A stretch of DNA of 64,000 bases, from NCBI GenBank assembly GCA_000027065.2, contig FN543093.2, positions 3,290,074-3,354,073 of the forward strand, in the 5' to 3' direction. How positions within the stretch are numbered: position 1 is the stretch's first letter; each line of letters starts with the position of its first letter. Shown here piece by piece: positions 17,142 to 25,391 of the stretch. The DNA comes from Cronobacter turicensis z3032. Lineage in GTDB: Bacteria > Pseudomonadota > Gammaproteobacteria > Enterobacterales > Enterobacteriaceae. Under the pieces are notes generated by a model. The model ran no database searches. It was given only the letters and a program-made list of their open reading frames with translations, and was not told the DNA's origin. Position numbers and translations under genes: made by a program.

Positions 17142-17193
17142 CCGAGGTAATGTCTCCCCAAACCTTAATTTCCACGCGTAATCGAAATGCCAC
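17074..17193 (-). CDS. Possible rseD-like leader ORF overlapping the rpoE start
   Basis: A 39-codon frame with a GTG start begins downstream of the sigma-E promoter and runs through the rpoE start codon in another frame, ending at rpoE codon ~22. E. coli has an overlapping leader peptide (RseD) coupled to rpoE translation. The overlap geometry fits, but there is no strong ribosome-binding site before the GTG, and length and start may differ. An independent 13-codon ATG frame also lies in this leader. Treat as a candidate. Confidence 0.35.
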   Translation of the reverse strand: MAFRLRVEIKVWGDITSDERAVNGSGPCRTGPEGRSESL

Positions 17194-17223
17194 CCGAACT
17201 CTGCATTGTGAGCAAGCAGAAGC

Positions 17224-17251
17224 TTAGAGCGCCGGTTGCCCGGAAAGTTCC
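17224..17251 (-). promoter_or_regulatory. Sigma-E promoter of rpoE
   Basis: On the minus strand, GGAACTT (17251-17245) and TCTAA (17228-17224) are separated by 16 bases. This is the sigma-E consensus. Transcription would start about 75 nt before the rpoE ATG, giving positive autoregulation. Confidence 0.78.
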
Positions 17252-17542
17252 GTTACGCCTTTGTTTTTGTGCGGCAATAGCGAACGCCGGTTCTACTCAT
17301 TATATGTTCACAATATAAATGACGACCTGTAAGGACGGTATTTTGTTGCCCAGGCCGCTTGCAGGGTAACGCAACACCACCATTTTTTCACGTTTAAATC
17401 TTCGGGATGCGCGGCGTTACGCAGCGTTTTTATTATGCCATGTCGTATTAAGGCAGAATGTCTCCCCCGTGTTTAGTGGTTACAACGAAGATTAAAAAAA
17501 CCGTGTTTGATTTCGCATTCTGGTGCTATGCTGGCTCAACAT

Positions 17543-17560
17543 TGTTTAGTAAATTAAACA
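17543..17560. promoter_or_regulatory. NadR operator of nadB
   Basis: TGTTTA and TAAACA are separated by 6 bases, a perfect NadR (NAD-dependent repressor) box. It lies 5 bp before the nadB start and just downstream of a TGCTATGCT extended -10 (17525-17532). Repression of nadB at high NAD is the expected outcome. Confidence 0.85.
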
Positions 17561-17565
17561 CCGCG

Positions 17566-19185
17566 ATGACTATGACACCTGAACTTCACTGTGATGTGCT
17601 GATTGTTGGCAGCGGCGCCGCTGGCCTTTCCCTGGCGCTGCGTCTGGCGGAACATAGCCAGGTTATGGTTTTGAGCAAAGGCCCGTTGAGCGAAGGCTCC
17701 ACCTTTTATGCCCAGGGCGGCATTGCCGCGGTTTTCGACGAAACCGACAGCATCGCCTCACATGTGGAAGACACGCTGATTGCGGGCGCGGGTCTGTGCG
17801 ATCGCGACGCGGTAGAGTTTGTCGCCAGCAACGCGCGCCACTGCGTGCAGTGGCTTATCGATCAGGGCGTGCTGTTTGATACCGAAGTGCAGTCGAACGG
17901 CGAAGAGAGTTATCACCTCACCCGCGAAGGCGGCCACAGCCATCGTCGTATTCTTCATGCGGCGGACGCCACCGGTAAAGCCGTCGCCACCACGCTGATG
18001 GATAAAGCGCTCAACCACCCGAATATCCGCATCCTTGAGCGCCATAATGCCGTGGATTTGATTATCTCCGACAAAATTGGCCTGCCGGGCACGCGGCGCG
18101 TGGTGGGCGCCTGGATCTGGAACCGTAATAAAGAAGAAGTGGAAACCTGCCGCGCGAAAGCCGTGGTGCTCGCCACCGGCGGCGCGTCAAAAGTCTATCA
18201 GTACACCACTAACCCTGATATCGCCTCGGGCGATGGCATTGCCATGGCCTGGCGCGCCGGTTGTCGCGTTGCGAATCTTGAATTCAATCAGTTTCACCCG
18301 ACCGCGCTGTTTCATCCGCAGGCGCGCAATTTCCTGCTGACCGAAGCGCTGCGCGGCGAAGGCGCGTATCTGAGACGCCCTGATGGCTCCCGCTTCATGC
18401 CGGAGTTTGACGCGCGCGCCGAACTGGCGCCGCGCGATATTGTAGCGCGCGCCATTGACCATGAAATGAAACGCCTCGGCGCCGACTGCATGTATCTCGA
18501 TATTAGCCACAAGCCGGAGACGTTTGTCCGCCAGCATTTTCCGACAATCTATGAAAAGCTGCTGGGGCTTGGCATCGACATTACCCGTGAACCGGTGCCG
18601 GTCGTGCCCGCCGCGCATTATACCTGCGGCGGCGTGATGGTCGATGAGCACGGGCGTACCGATGTGGACGGGCTTTACGCCATTGGCGAGGTAACCTATA
18701 CCGGGCTGCATGGCGCCAATCGTATGGCCTCGAATTCGCTGCTGGAGTGTCTGGTCTACGGCTGGTCGGCGGCGGAAGATATCCGGCTGCGCCTGCCCTA
18801 CGCCCGCGACGTTAAGACCCTGCCCGCCTGGGACGAAAGCCGCGTGGAGCATCCGGACGAACTGGTAGTGTTGCAGCATAACTGGCATGAGCTGCGGCTG
18901 TTTATGTGGGATTACGTGGGTATCGTGCGCACCACCAAACGGCTGGAGCGCGCGCTGCGGCGCATCACGATGCTACAGCAAGAGATAGAAGAGTATTACG
19001 CCAACTTCCGCGTCTCCAATAATCTTCTGGAGCTGCGCAATCTGGTTCAGGTGGCGGAGCTTATCGTGCGCTGCGCCATGATGCGTAAAGAGAGCCGCGG
19101 GCTACACTACACGCTGGATTACCCGGAAATGCTGCCGGAATCCGGGCCATCGGTGCTCGCGCCGCTGGTTCACATAAACAGATAG
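17566..19185 (+). CDS. nadB: L-aspartate oxidase
   Basis: NadB oxidises L-aspartate to iminoaspartate, the first step of de novo NAD synthesis, using FAD. The product is 539 aa (E. coli 540). The FAD-binding [12 protein letters not shown] motif is at ~14-25, and [11 protein letters not shown] and HPTALFHP are the conserved active-site segments. The ATG at 17566 was chosen because [13 protein letters not shown] aligns with E. coli; a longer frame from 17458 would cross the NadR box. The last 16 bp overlap convergent trmN. Confidence 0.96.
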   Translation: MTMTPELHCDVLIVGSGAAGLSLALRLAEHSQVMVLSKGPLSEGSTFYAQGGIAAVFDETDSIASHVEDTLIAGAGLCDRDAVEFVASNARHCVQWLIDQGVLFDTEVQSNGEESYHLTREGGHSHRRILHAADATGKAVATTLMDKALNHPNIRILERHNAVDLIISDKIGLPGTRRVVGAWIWNRNKEEVETCRAKAVVLATGGASKVYQYTTNPDIASGDGIAMAWRAGCRVANLEFNQFHPTALFHPQARNFLLTEALRGEGAYLRRPDGSRFMPEFDARAELAPRDIVARAIDHEMKRLGADCMYLDISHKPETFVRQHFPTIYEKLLGLGIDITREPVPVVPAAHYTCGGVMVDEHGRTDVDGLYAIGEVTYTGLHGANRMASNSLLECLVYGWSAAEDIRLRLPYARDVKTLPAWDESRVEHPDELVVLQHNWHELRLFMWDYVGIVRTTKRLERALRRITMLQQEIEEYYANFRVSNNLLELRNLVQVAELIVRCAMMRKESRGLHYTLDYPEMLPESGPSVLAPLVHINR

Positions 19186-19907
19186 AAAGCTTCCGTCAGG
19201 GCGCAATAGGCCGGTGAATAGTGCTGATCCGGCCCGCGGATCAGCACATCATCGCAAAAGCATTCGCCGGGCGATGGGGAGAACGCCAGCAACACCCGGT
19301 GCGGCAGTTTTCCTTCGTTTTCCGCCACATCGGTACGCAGCCGCAAATGCCACCCCTGCTCGCCGGCCAGACGGCTGAAGCCTTCGCCGCTGCTTTCCGG
19401 CAGCACCACGCAGAAAAACCCTTCTTCGGTAATTAACTGGGCCGCGCAGGCGAGCAGCGCGCCGTGATCGAGCGTGGTGGTATACCGCGCCTGTTCACGG
19501 GCGGGCGTGGCGCAGGCGACGCCTTTGTCATAATAAGGTGGATTGCTGACGATAAGCTCGTAGCGTTGCGTCTGCTGCTGCGCCCAGGCCTGAATGTCAG
19601 CGTCATGTACCTGAATACGCGCCGCCCACGGCGAGGCTGCGACGTTTTCGCGCGCCTGCTCCGCGGCCTGTGAATCGAGTTCAACGGCGTCCAGCGTCAC
19701 GGTATCGTCCGTGCGCTGCGCCAGCATCAACGCCAGCAAGCCGCTGCCCGCGCCGATATCCAGCACCCGCTGCGCCTTCGCGACCGGCGCCCAGGCCCCC
19801 AGCAAAATGCCGTCGGTACCGACTTTCATCGCACAGCGGTCGTGCGCGACAAAAAATTGTTTGAAGGTAAAACCATTGCGGCGTAACGGGATTTTTGGCT
19901 GCGACAT
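19170..19907 (-). CDS. trmN: tRNA1(Val) (adenine(37)-N6)-methyltransferase
   Basis: TrmN (YfiC, TrmN6) methylates N6 of A37 in tRNA1-Val. The product is 245 aa, as in E. coli. It has the SAM-binding [14 protein letters not shown] loop at ~48-61 and the N6-methylase catalytic motif NPPYY at ~125. The start ([15 protein letters not shown]) matches E. coli; the frame is open 39 codons further upstream, which I discounted. It is divergent from srmB and overlaps nadB at its 3' end. Confidence 0.94.
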   Translation of the reverse strand: MSQPKIPLRRNGFTFKQFFVAHDRCAMKVGTDGILLGAWAPVAKAQRVLDIGAGSGLLALMLAQRTDDTVTLDAVELDSQAAEQARENVAASPWAARIQVHDADIQAWAQQQTQRYELIVSNPPYYDKGVACATPAREQARYTTTLDHGALLACAAQLITEEGFFCVVLPESSGEGFSRLAGEQGWHLRLRTDVAENEGKLPHRVLLAFSPSPGECFCDDVLIRGPDQHYSPAYCALTEAFYLFM

Positions 19908-20035
19908 CTTAAGGACCTGGTAACAAAACCGCTGTAGCATAGGCGAAAGCGCCGCCGGGGAAAAGGAGAAGCCGGGAAAGGGATGAACATTGGGCGCTGA
20001 ACGTCTATAATCTGCGCCCCACACTGAGGTAGAAA

Positions 20036-21370
20036 ATGACTGTAACCACTTTTTCCGAACTTGAACTTGATGACAGCCTGCTGGACGCGCTCCAGGAAAA
20101 AGGCTTCACCCGCCCGACCGCTATCCAGGCGGCCGCCATTCCGCCTGCGCTTGACGGGCGTGATGTGCTCGGTTCTGCGCCGACAGGCACCGGTAAAACG
20201 GCAGCTTATCTGTTGCCGGCGTTGCAGCATCTGCTCGACTTCCCTCGCAAAAAATCGGGGCCGCCGCGTATTCTCATCCTGACCCCGACCCGCGAGCTGG
20301 CGATGCAGGTTGCCGAGCATGCGCGCGAACTGGCAAAGCATACGCATCTGGATATCGCCACGATCACCGGCGGTGTGGCTTATATGAACCACGCGGAAGT
20401 CTTCAGCGAAAACCAGGATATCGTGGTCGCCACGACCGGTCGCCTGCTGCAATACATTAAAGAAGAAAACTTCGACTGCCGCGCGGTGGAAACCCTGATC
20501 CTCGATGAAGCCGACCGTATGCTGGATATGGGCTTCGCGCAGGATATCGAAACCATCGCGGGCGAAACCCGCTGGCGTAAGCAGACCCTGTTGTTCTCCG
20601 CCACGCTTGAAGGCGACGCGATCAAAGATTTCGCCGAACGCCTGCTGGAAGAGCCGGTGGAAGTCTCCGCCACGCCATCCACCCGCGAGCGCAAAAAAAT
20701 CCACCAGTGGTATTACCGCGCCGATAACATCGAACACAAAACCGCGCTGCTGGTGCATCTGCTGAAGCAGCCGGAAGCCACTCGCTCCATCGTGTTTGTG
20801 CGTAAACGCGAGCGTGTGCATGAACTGGCAAATCAGCTTCGTCAGGCAGGCATCAATAACTGCTATCTCGAAGGTGAAATGGTGCAGGTGAAGCGTAACG
20901 AGGCCATTAAACGTCTGACCGACGGTCGCGTTAATGTGCTTATCGCCACCGATGTGGCCGCACGCGGTATTGATATTCCGGACGTAAGCCACGTCATTAA
21001 CTTCGATATGCCGCGCACCGCCGACACCTATCTGCACCGCATCGGCCGCACTGCCCGCGCGGGACGTAAAGGCACCGCGATTTCGCTGGTCGAAGCGCAT
21101 GACCATCTGCTGCTGGGCAAAGTGGGCCGCTACCTTAACGAGCCGCTGAAAGCCCGCGTGATTGACGAGCTGCGCCCGTCCACGCGCGCGCCGAGTGAAA
21201 AGCTCACCGGCAAGCCGTCCAAGAAAGCGCTCGCCAAACGCGAAGAGAAGAAGAAAGAGAAAGAAAAAGAGAAGCCGCGCGTGAAGAAACGTCACCGCGA
21301 CACCAAGAATATCGGCAAGCGCCGTAAGCCGAGCAGCACGGCGACACCGTCATCTGACAACGCCGAATGA
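20036..21370 (+). CDS. srmB: ATP-dependent RNA helicase SrmB
   Basis: SrmB is a DEAD-box helicase for early 50S subunit assembly. The product is 444 aa. Motifs in order: Q motif (FTRPTAIQ), Walker A-type APTGTGKT near residue 50, PTRELA, DEAD near 157, SAT near 187, and [10 protein letters not shown] near 330. The C-terminal tail after ~385 is lysine-rich and low-complexity (KKKEKEKEK), as expected for RNA contact. A strong bidirectional terminator follows directly. Confidence 0.96.
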   Translation: MTVTTFSELELDDSLLDALQEKGFTRPTAIQAAAIPPALDGRDVLGSAPTGTGKTAAYLLPALQHLLDFPRKKSGPPRILILTPTRELAMQVAEHARELAKHTHLDIATITGGVAYMNHAEVFSENQDIVVATTGRLLQYIKEENFDCRAVETLILDEADRMLDMGFAQDIETIAGETRWRKQTLLFSATLEGDAIKDFAERLLEEPVEVSATPSTRERKKIHQWYYRADNIEHKTALLVHLLKQPEATRSIVFVRKRERVHELANQLRQAGINNCYLEGEMVQVKRNEAIKRLTDGRVNVLIATDVAARGIDIPDVSHVINFDMPRTADTYLHRIGRTARAGRKGTAISLVEAHDHLLLGKVGRYLNEPLKARVIDELRPSTRAPSEKLTGKPSKKALAKREEKKKEKEKEKPRVKKRHRDTKNIGKRRKPSSTATPSSDNAE

Positions 21371-21373
21371 TAA

Positions 21374-21406
21374 AAAAACCGCCAGCATATGCTGGCGGTT
21401 TTTGTT
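21374..21406. terminator. Bidirectional terminator between srmB and grcA
   Basis: A perfect hairpin (CCGCCAGCATATGCTGGCGG) is flanked by an A-run on the left and a T-run on the right. It can stop transcription from both convergent genes. Confidence 0.9.
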
Positions 21407-21445
21407 TTGACCGACGGCGCGCCGCCGGTTCCTCTTCGCCTGAAC

Positions 21446-21829
21446 TTACAGGCTTTCGGTAAAGGTACGGGCAATCACGTCGCGCTGCTGTTCCGGGGTC
21501 AGCGAGTTAAAACGCACCGCGTAGCCGGAAACACGAATGGTCAGCTGTGGATATTTTTCCGGGTGCTTAACGGCATCTTCCAGCGTTTCGCGACGCAGCA
21601 CGTTCACGTTCAGGTGCTGACCGCCTTCCACACGCACTTCCGGTTTGATTTCCATCGGAATTTCACGGTATTCGAACTGGCCGAGCTGGCTTACCGGAAC
21701 GATGTCATCTTCATTGAAACCGCCTTTGGCGCAGACGCAGCGCGCTTCGCCTTTTTCGTTATCGAGCAGCCAGAATGAATTCAGCAGATCGTCGTTTGCG
21801 GCTTTAGTAATCTGGATACCTGTGATCAT
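21446..21829 (-). CDS. grcA: Autonomous glycyl radical cofactor
   Basis: GrcA (YfiD) replaces the oxygen-damaged C-terminal glycyl-radical segment of pyruvate formate-lyase, restoring activity after oxygen exposure. The product is 127 aa, the E. coli length. The radical glycine is in [10 protein letters not shown] near residue 102. The gene is preceded by a consensus FNR site, which fits its induction when oxygen is low. It is divergent from ung. Confidence 0.96.
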   Translation of the reverse strand: MITGIQITKAANDDLLNSFWLLDNEKGEARCVCAKGGFNEDDIVPVSQLGQFEYREIPMEIKPEVRVEGGQHLNVNVLRRETLEDAVKHPEKYPQLTIRVSGYAVRFNSLTPEQQRDVIARTFTESL

Positions 21830-21923
21830 AAGTTGCCTCCCTGTGGGCTTGTTTGATGCGTTCAGCCAGCGGGCTGCCGAGCAGGCGGCTGGCTAATTGG
21901 TAAAACCATTGTTGTCTTATTGT

Positions 21924-21966
21924 TTTATATACCACCAAAGGGCGGTCATTCTTTGATTTAAATCAA
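21924..21966 (-). promoter_or_regulatory. FNR-dependent promoter of grcA
   Basis: TTGATTTAAATCAA at 21953-21966 is a perfect FNR box (TTGAT-N4-ATCAA). A minus-strand TATAAA lies at 21924-21929, so the box is centred close to -42 from the expected start. This is the class II activator position. The rest of the ~306-bp grcA-ung gap shows no further clear site. Confidence 0.8.
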
Positions 21967-22135
21967 AATAAACCCCTCTCGAAGTAGGGGTATAACACAA
22001 AGGAATTGCTTTACATCAACTTAGGTACGGCAAACCCTCTTAAAAATTTTGTAAACGTCCGTCTGAATGGTCCTGGTTTTGTTCTTCGGAAATAAGGCGT
22101 TAAGCTTAGGAAACAGAAAATCGCAGGAGAGCGAG

Positions 22136-22825
22136 ATGACCGATAAACTGACCTGGCACGACGTGCTGGCTGATGAAAAAGAAAAACCCTATTTCCAGAA
22201 GATACTGACGACGGTCGCTGCAGAGCGCGACGCGGGCGTCACTATCTATCCGCCGCAGAAAGATGTGTTTAACGCCTTCCGGTTTACCGAGCTTGGCGAC
22301 GTTAAAGTGGTGATCCTGGGCCAGGATCCCTACCACGGGCCAGGACAAGCGCATGGTCTCGCCTTTTCGGTGCGTCCGGGCGTGGCGCCGCCGCCGTCGC
22401 TGGTGAACATGTATAAAGAGCTGGAGCAATCGGTGCCGGGTTTCACCCGCCCTTCTCACGGCTATTTAGAAAGCTGGGCGCGCCAGGGCGTAATGCTGCT
22501 TAATACCGTGCTGACCGTCCAGGCCGGGAAAGCGCACTCACATGCGAATCTGGGATGGGAGACGTTTACCGATAAAGTGATCGCGCTGATTAACGAGCAT
22601 CGCGAAGGCGTGGTGTTTCTGCTGTGGGGATCGCATGCGCAGAAAAAGGGCGCGATTATCGACCGTGACCGTCACCATGTGTTGCAGGCGCCGCACCCGT
22701 CGCCGCTCTCCGCGCATCGCGGTTTCTTTGGTTGCGGCCATTTCGTTAAAACCAATGCGTATCTGGAAAGCCGCGGCGAAGCGCCCATCGACTGGATGCC
22801 GGCTCTGCCTGAAAACGCCCAATAA
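22136..22825 (+). CDS. ung: Uracil-DNA glycosylase
   Basis: Ung excises uracil from DNA for base-excision repair. The product is 229 aa, as in E. coli. The water-activating Asp is in [18 protein letters not shown] (~62-79), and the catalytic His lies in [11 protein letters not shown] (~187). I chose the ATG at 22136, preceded by GGAGAG; an upstream in-frame start at 22067 adds 23 residues without support. Two terminator hairpins follow. Confidence 0.97.
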   Translation: MTDKLTWHDVLADEKEKPYFQKILTTVAAERDAGVTIYPPQKDVFNAFRFTELGDVKVVILGQDPYHGPGQAHGLAFSVRPGVAPPPSLVNMYKELEQSVPGFTRPSHGYLESWARQGVMLLNTVLTVQAGKAHSHANLGWETFTDKVIALINEHREGVVFLLWGSHAQKKGAIIDRDRHHVLQAPHPSPLSAHRGFFGCGHFVKTNAYLESRGEAPIDWMPALPENAQ

Positions 22826-22826
22826 A

Positions 22827-22848
22827 AAACCTCCCGCAGGAGGTTTTC
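22827..22848 (+). terminator. Terminator 1 after ung
   Basis: CCTCC, a 4-nt loop and GGAGG form a short hairpin flanked by an A-run and followed by TTTTCTC. It begins 2 bp after the ung stop. Confidence 0.7.
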
Positions 22849-22858
22849 TCGTTTATCG

Positions 22859-22883
22859 CGCCAGCGTCACGCTGGCGTTTTTT
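22859..22883 (+). terminator. Terminator 2 after ung
   Basis: An 8-bp perfect stem (CGCCAGCG / CGCTGGCG, loop TCA) is followed by six T. Its T-run overlaps the stop codon of convergent yfiF. Confidence 0.8.
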
Positions 22884-23949
22884 ACGCTTTATTCTGACGC
22901 CACCACTCGGCGAGCAGAACGCCGGTCGCCACAGAAACGTTCAGGCTTTCCACGTTGCCGGTGCCGTCGATAGACAGGCTTAAATCGGCATTCGCCTGCG
23001 TCGCTTCAGAAATACCTTCGCTTTCCTGACCCAGCACCAGCACCATTTTCTTCGGCAGCGTCGCTTTAAAGAGCGGCGTACCTTTATGGCTGGAGGTGGT
23101 CACGATGGCGTAACCTGCGGCGCGGAACTGCGCCAGCGCGTCGCTAAAGCTGTCGCCGGTAATCGGCTCGACATGCTCGGCGCCGCCTTCTGCGGTACGC
23201 ACCGCCGCGCCGGATTCCAGCAGCGAAGCATCCTGCACGACCACGCCTTTCACGCCGAAGTGCGCGCAGCTGCGCACGATAGCGCCGAGGTTATGCGGGT
23301 TGCCCACATCTTCCAGCGCCAGCACGCAATCTTCATCGCCCGCTTTGCTCAGCCACTGCTCGACGCTCGCGCCGCTGCGTTTTTTAATCAGGAAGCAGAC
23401 GCCGCCGTGATGCTCGGTGCCGGAGGCTTTGGTGAGCTCCGCGTCGTCCACCACGTGGTACGCTTTGCGGTTTGCCGCCATCCAGCGCAGCGCTTCTTTA
23501 AAGCGCGGCGTCACGCTCTGGATAAACCAGGCGCGAACGATAGACTCCGGGCGGCTCTGGAACAGCGCCTGACAGGCGTTTTCGCCGTAGACGCGAGTTT
23601 CTTCGGCGCGCTGACGACGCAGCACTTCCGGGTCGATAAAACTTTTGCCGCTGATGCCGCCGTGATCCGGCTTCTCAGGGGCTTCCGCGCCCGGCGCGCG
23701 GGAAACGGTGCGCCATGGCGACGCGTCACGGTCGGCGTCGCGGCCACGGTCGCGATCACGGCTGCGTTCACGGTCAGCCGGTCTGTCATTGCGCGCAGCA
23801 CGACGACCGCCTTCCGGTTTACCGTTGCCTGCGGGACGACCGCCGCCTTTTCCGGTACGTGGGTTTGAGCTGCGTTTGTCCGTATTTTCATCACTGCGGA
23901 CATACATCACTTTGACCTTGCCGCTCTTGCCTTTAAATTCGTCGTTCAT
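22882..23949 (-). CDS. yfiF: SpoU/TrmH-family RNA methyltransferase YfiF
   Basis: The product is 355 aa (E. coli YfiF 345). The N-terminal ~100 residues are low-complexity, rich in Arg, Asp and Gly ([10 protein letters not shown]), probably disordered and RNA-binding. A SpoU substrate-binding domain follows at ~110-190, then the SPOUT knot with [17 protein letters not shown] (~205), [10 protein letters not shown] (~300) and [11 protein letters not shown] (~330). The substrate RNA is not known to me. The Arg/Asp tract looks slightly expanded compared with E. coli. The start [11 protein letters not shown] aligns with E. coli. Confidence 0.88.
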   Translation of the reverse strand: MNDEFKGKSGKVKVMYVRSDENTDKRSSNPRTGKGGGRPAGNGKPEGGRRAARNDRPADRERSRDRDRGRDADRDASPWRTVSRAPGAEAPEKPDHGGISGKSFIDPEVLRRQRAEETRVYGENACQALFQSRPESIVRAWFIQSVTPRFKEALRWMAANRKAYHVVDDAELTKASGTEHHGGVCFLIKKRSGASVEQWLSKAGDEDCVLALEDVGNPHNLGAIVRSCAHFGVKGVVVQDASLLESGAAVRTAEGGAEHVEPITGDSFSDALAQFRAAGYAIVTTSSHKGTPLFKATLPKKMVLVLGQESEGISEATQANADLSLSIDGTGNVESLNVSVATGVLLAEWWRQNKA

Positions 23950-24074
23950 GTCTTTCTCCACCTGCGCTGCGCGAAGCGCGCAGATTACCCGATGTGTCCA
24001 CGCTTAGCCATTCTTTCGCGCAAAAGCTAATAACTATTGTACTCATTGGATAAAACGGTTTGAGCCTGGAAACA

Positions 24075-24113
24075 ATGTTGCAGATAATAGATAACATTAT
24101 TGAAACATAGCCG
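24075..24113 (+). promoter_or_regulatory. Possible OxyR-responsive region upstream of trxC
   Basis: In E. coli, trxC is activated by OxyR. The AT-rich stretch here contains spaced ATAG/TTAT-like elements (GATAATAGATAAC, ATTATTG, ACATAG) loosely resembling the degenerate OxyR pattern. The match is weak and rests mainly on the known regulation of the gene. Confidence 0.3.
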
Positions 24114-24158
24114 ATGTTTCCTCATCGGTTTCTGTCACCTGCAACCCAGAGGTTAGCT

Positions 24159-24590
24159 ATGAATACCGTTTGTGCCGCTTGCCAGACTGTCAATCGCGTG
24201 GATGAAGAGCGTATTGAAGACGGCGCGAAATGCGGCCGCTGTGGCCACGCGCTGTTTGACGGCGACGTGATTAACGCCACCAGCGAAACGCTGGATCAGC
24301 TGCTTAAAGATGACCTGCCGGTAGTGATTGATTTCTGGGCGCCGTGGTGCGGCCCGTGCCGTAGCTTTGCGCCGATCTTCGAAGATGTCGCTGAAGAGCG
24401 TAACGGCAAAATGCGCTTTGTGAAAGTGAATACCGAAGCCGAGCCGGAGCTGAGCGCGCGTTTTCGCATCCGCAGCATCCCGACCATTATGATGTTCAAA
24501 AACGGGCAACTGGTGGATATGCTCAACGGCGCCGTACCGAAAGCGCCGTTCGATACCTGGCTCAACGAAGCGACAAACGAAGCCGTATAA
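24159..24590 (+). CDS. trxC: Thioredoxin 2
   Basis: TrxC is a zinc-binding cytoplasmic thioredoxin that helps against oxidative stress. The product is 143 aa (E. coli 139). An N-terminal zinc finger has two Cys pairs (CAACQ at ~5 and CGRCG at ~26). The thioredoxin fold carries the active site WCGPC near residue 64-68. A GC-rich hairpin follows the stop without a clear T-run. Confidence 0.96.
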   Translation: MNTVCAACQTVNRVDEERIEDGAKCGRCGHALFDGDVINATSETLDQLLKDDLPVVIDFWAPWCGPCRSFAPIFEDVAEERNGKMRFVKVNTEAEPELSARFRIRSIPTIMMFKNGQLVDMLNGAVPKAPFDTWLNEATNEAV

Positions 24591-24659
24591 CGTCTGCCGC
24601 GGGGCGCACCTTGTGCCCCGCGATTCCCTCTGCGACAATGGCGTTTTTGCCGACTTCCC

Positions 24660-25361
24660 ATGACTGAAAACGCTGTCCTTCGCCTGCGCGCCGAGCGCCT
24701 GGCGCGCGCCACCCGCCCTTTTCTCGCCCGCGGCAATCGCATCACGCGCTGCCAGCGTTGCCTGTTGCCCTTACGCCACTGTTTATGCGACACGCTGCAA
24801 CCGCAGCCGGCCCGCAGCCGTTTCTGTCTGGTAATGTTCGACACCGAGCCGATGAAGCCCAGCAATACCGGCAGGCTTATCGCCGATATTCTTCCCGCTA
24901 CCGAGGCATTTCAGTGGTCGCGCACCGAGCCGCCCGCCGCCCTTCTTGAACTCGTGGCCAGCCCTGACTACCAGCCGATGGTCGTGTTCCCGGCCTCTTA
25001 CGCCGATGCCGGGCGCGAAGTGTTAAGCGCCCCGCCGCGCACCGGTAAGCCGCCGCTCTTTATTATGCTCGACGGCACCTGGACCGAAGCGCGCAAAATG
25101 TTTCGCAAAAGCCCTTATCTCGACGCGCTGCCGGTTATCTCGGTGGATTTAACGCGGGTATCGACGTATCAGTTACGCGAAGCGCACGCCGACGGTCAGT
25201 ATTGCACCGCGGAAGTGGCGATAGCGCTGCTGGATGGCGCGGGCGATACCGCTGCGGCGCAGGGCTTAAGCGATCACTTTGCGCTGTTTAAAACGCGTTA
25301 TCTCGCCGGTAAACCTCATCATCAGGGCAGCGTCACAGCAGCGCAGACAGAAAACGTTTAA
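24660..25361 (+). CDS. tapT: tRNA-uridine aminocarboxypropyltransferase (DTW domain)
   Basis: TapT (YfiP) adds the 3-amino-3-carboxypropyl group from SAM to U47 of tRNAs (acp3U47). The product is 233 aa. A Cys-rich CQRCLLPLRHCLC segment lies at ~34-46. The DTW signature appears as MLDGTWTEARKM near residue 140, and the second conserved motif, LREAHADGQYCTAE, is near 175. pat follows 30 bp downstream, probably co-transcribed. Confidence 0.9.
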   Translation: MTENAVLRLRAERLARATRPFLARGNRITRCQRCLLPLRHCLCDTLQPQPARSRFCLVMFDTEPMKPSNTGRLIADILPATEAFQWSRTEPPAALLELVASPDYQPMVVFPASYADAGREVLSAPPRTGKPPLFIMLDGTWTEARKMFRKSPYLDALPVISVDLTRVSTYQLREAHADGQYCTAEVAIALLDGAGDTAAAQGLSDHFALFKTRYLAGKPHHQGSVTAAQTENV

Positions 25362-25391
25362 AATCATCAGTTCACTTCGACGCCGGAGGAA

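Noticed and set aside
19826..21295. 489-codon ORF antisense to srmB
   Set aside because: It is a long shadow frame caused by the GC-rich codon pattern of srmB; composition is unlike a protein and there is no start signal.
24599..24621. GC-rich hairpin after trxC as terminator
   Set aside because: The stem is good but no T-run follows (GATTCCC), so intrinsic termination is doubtful.
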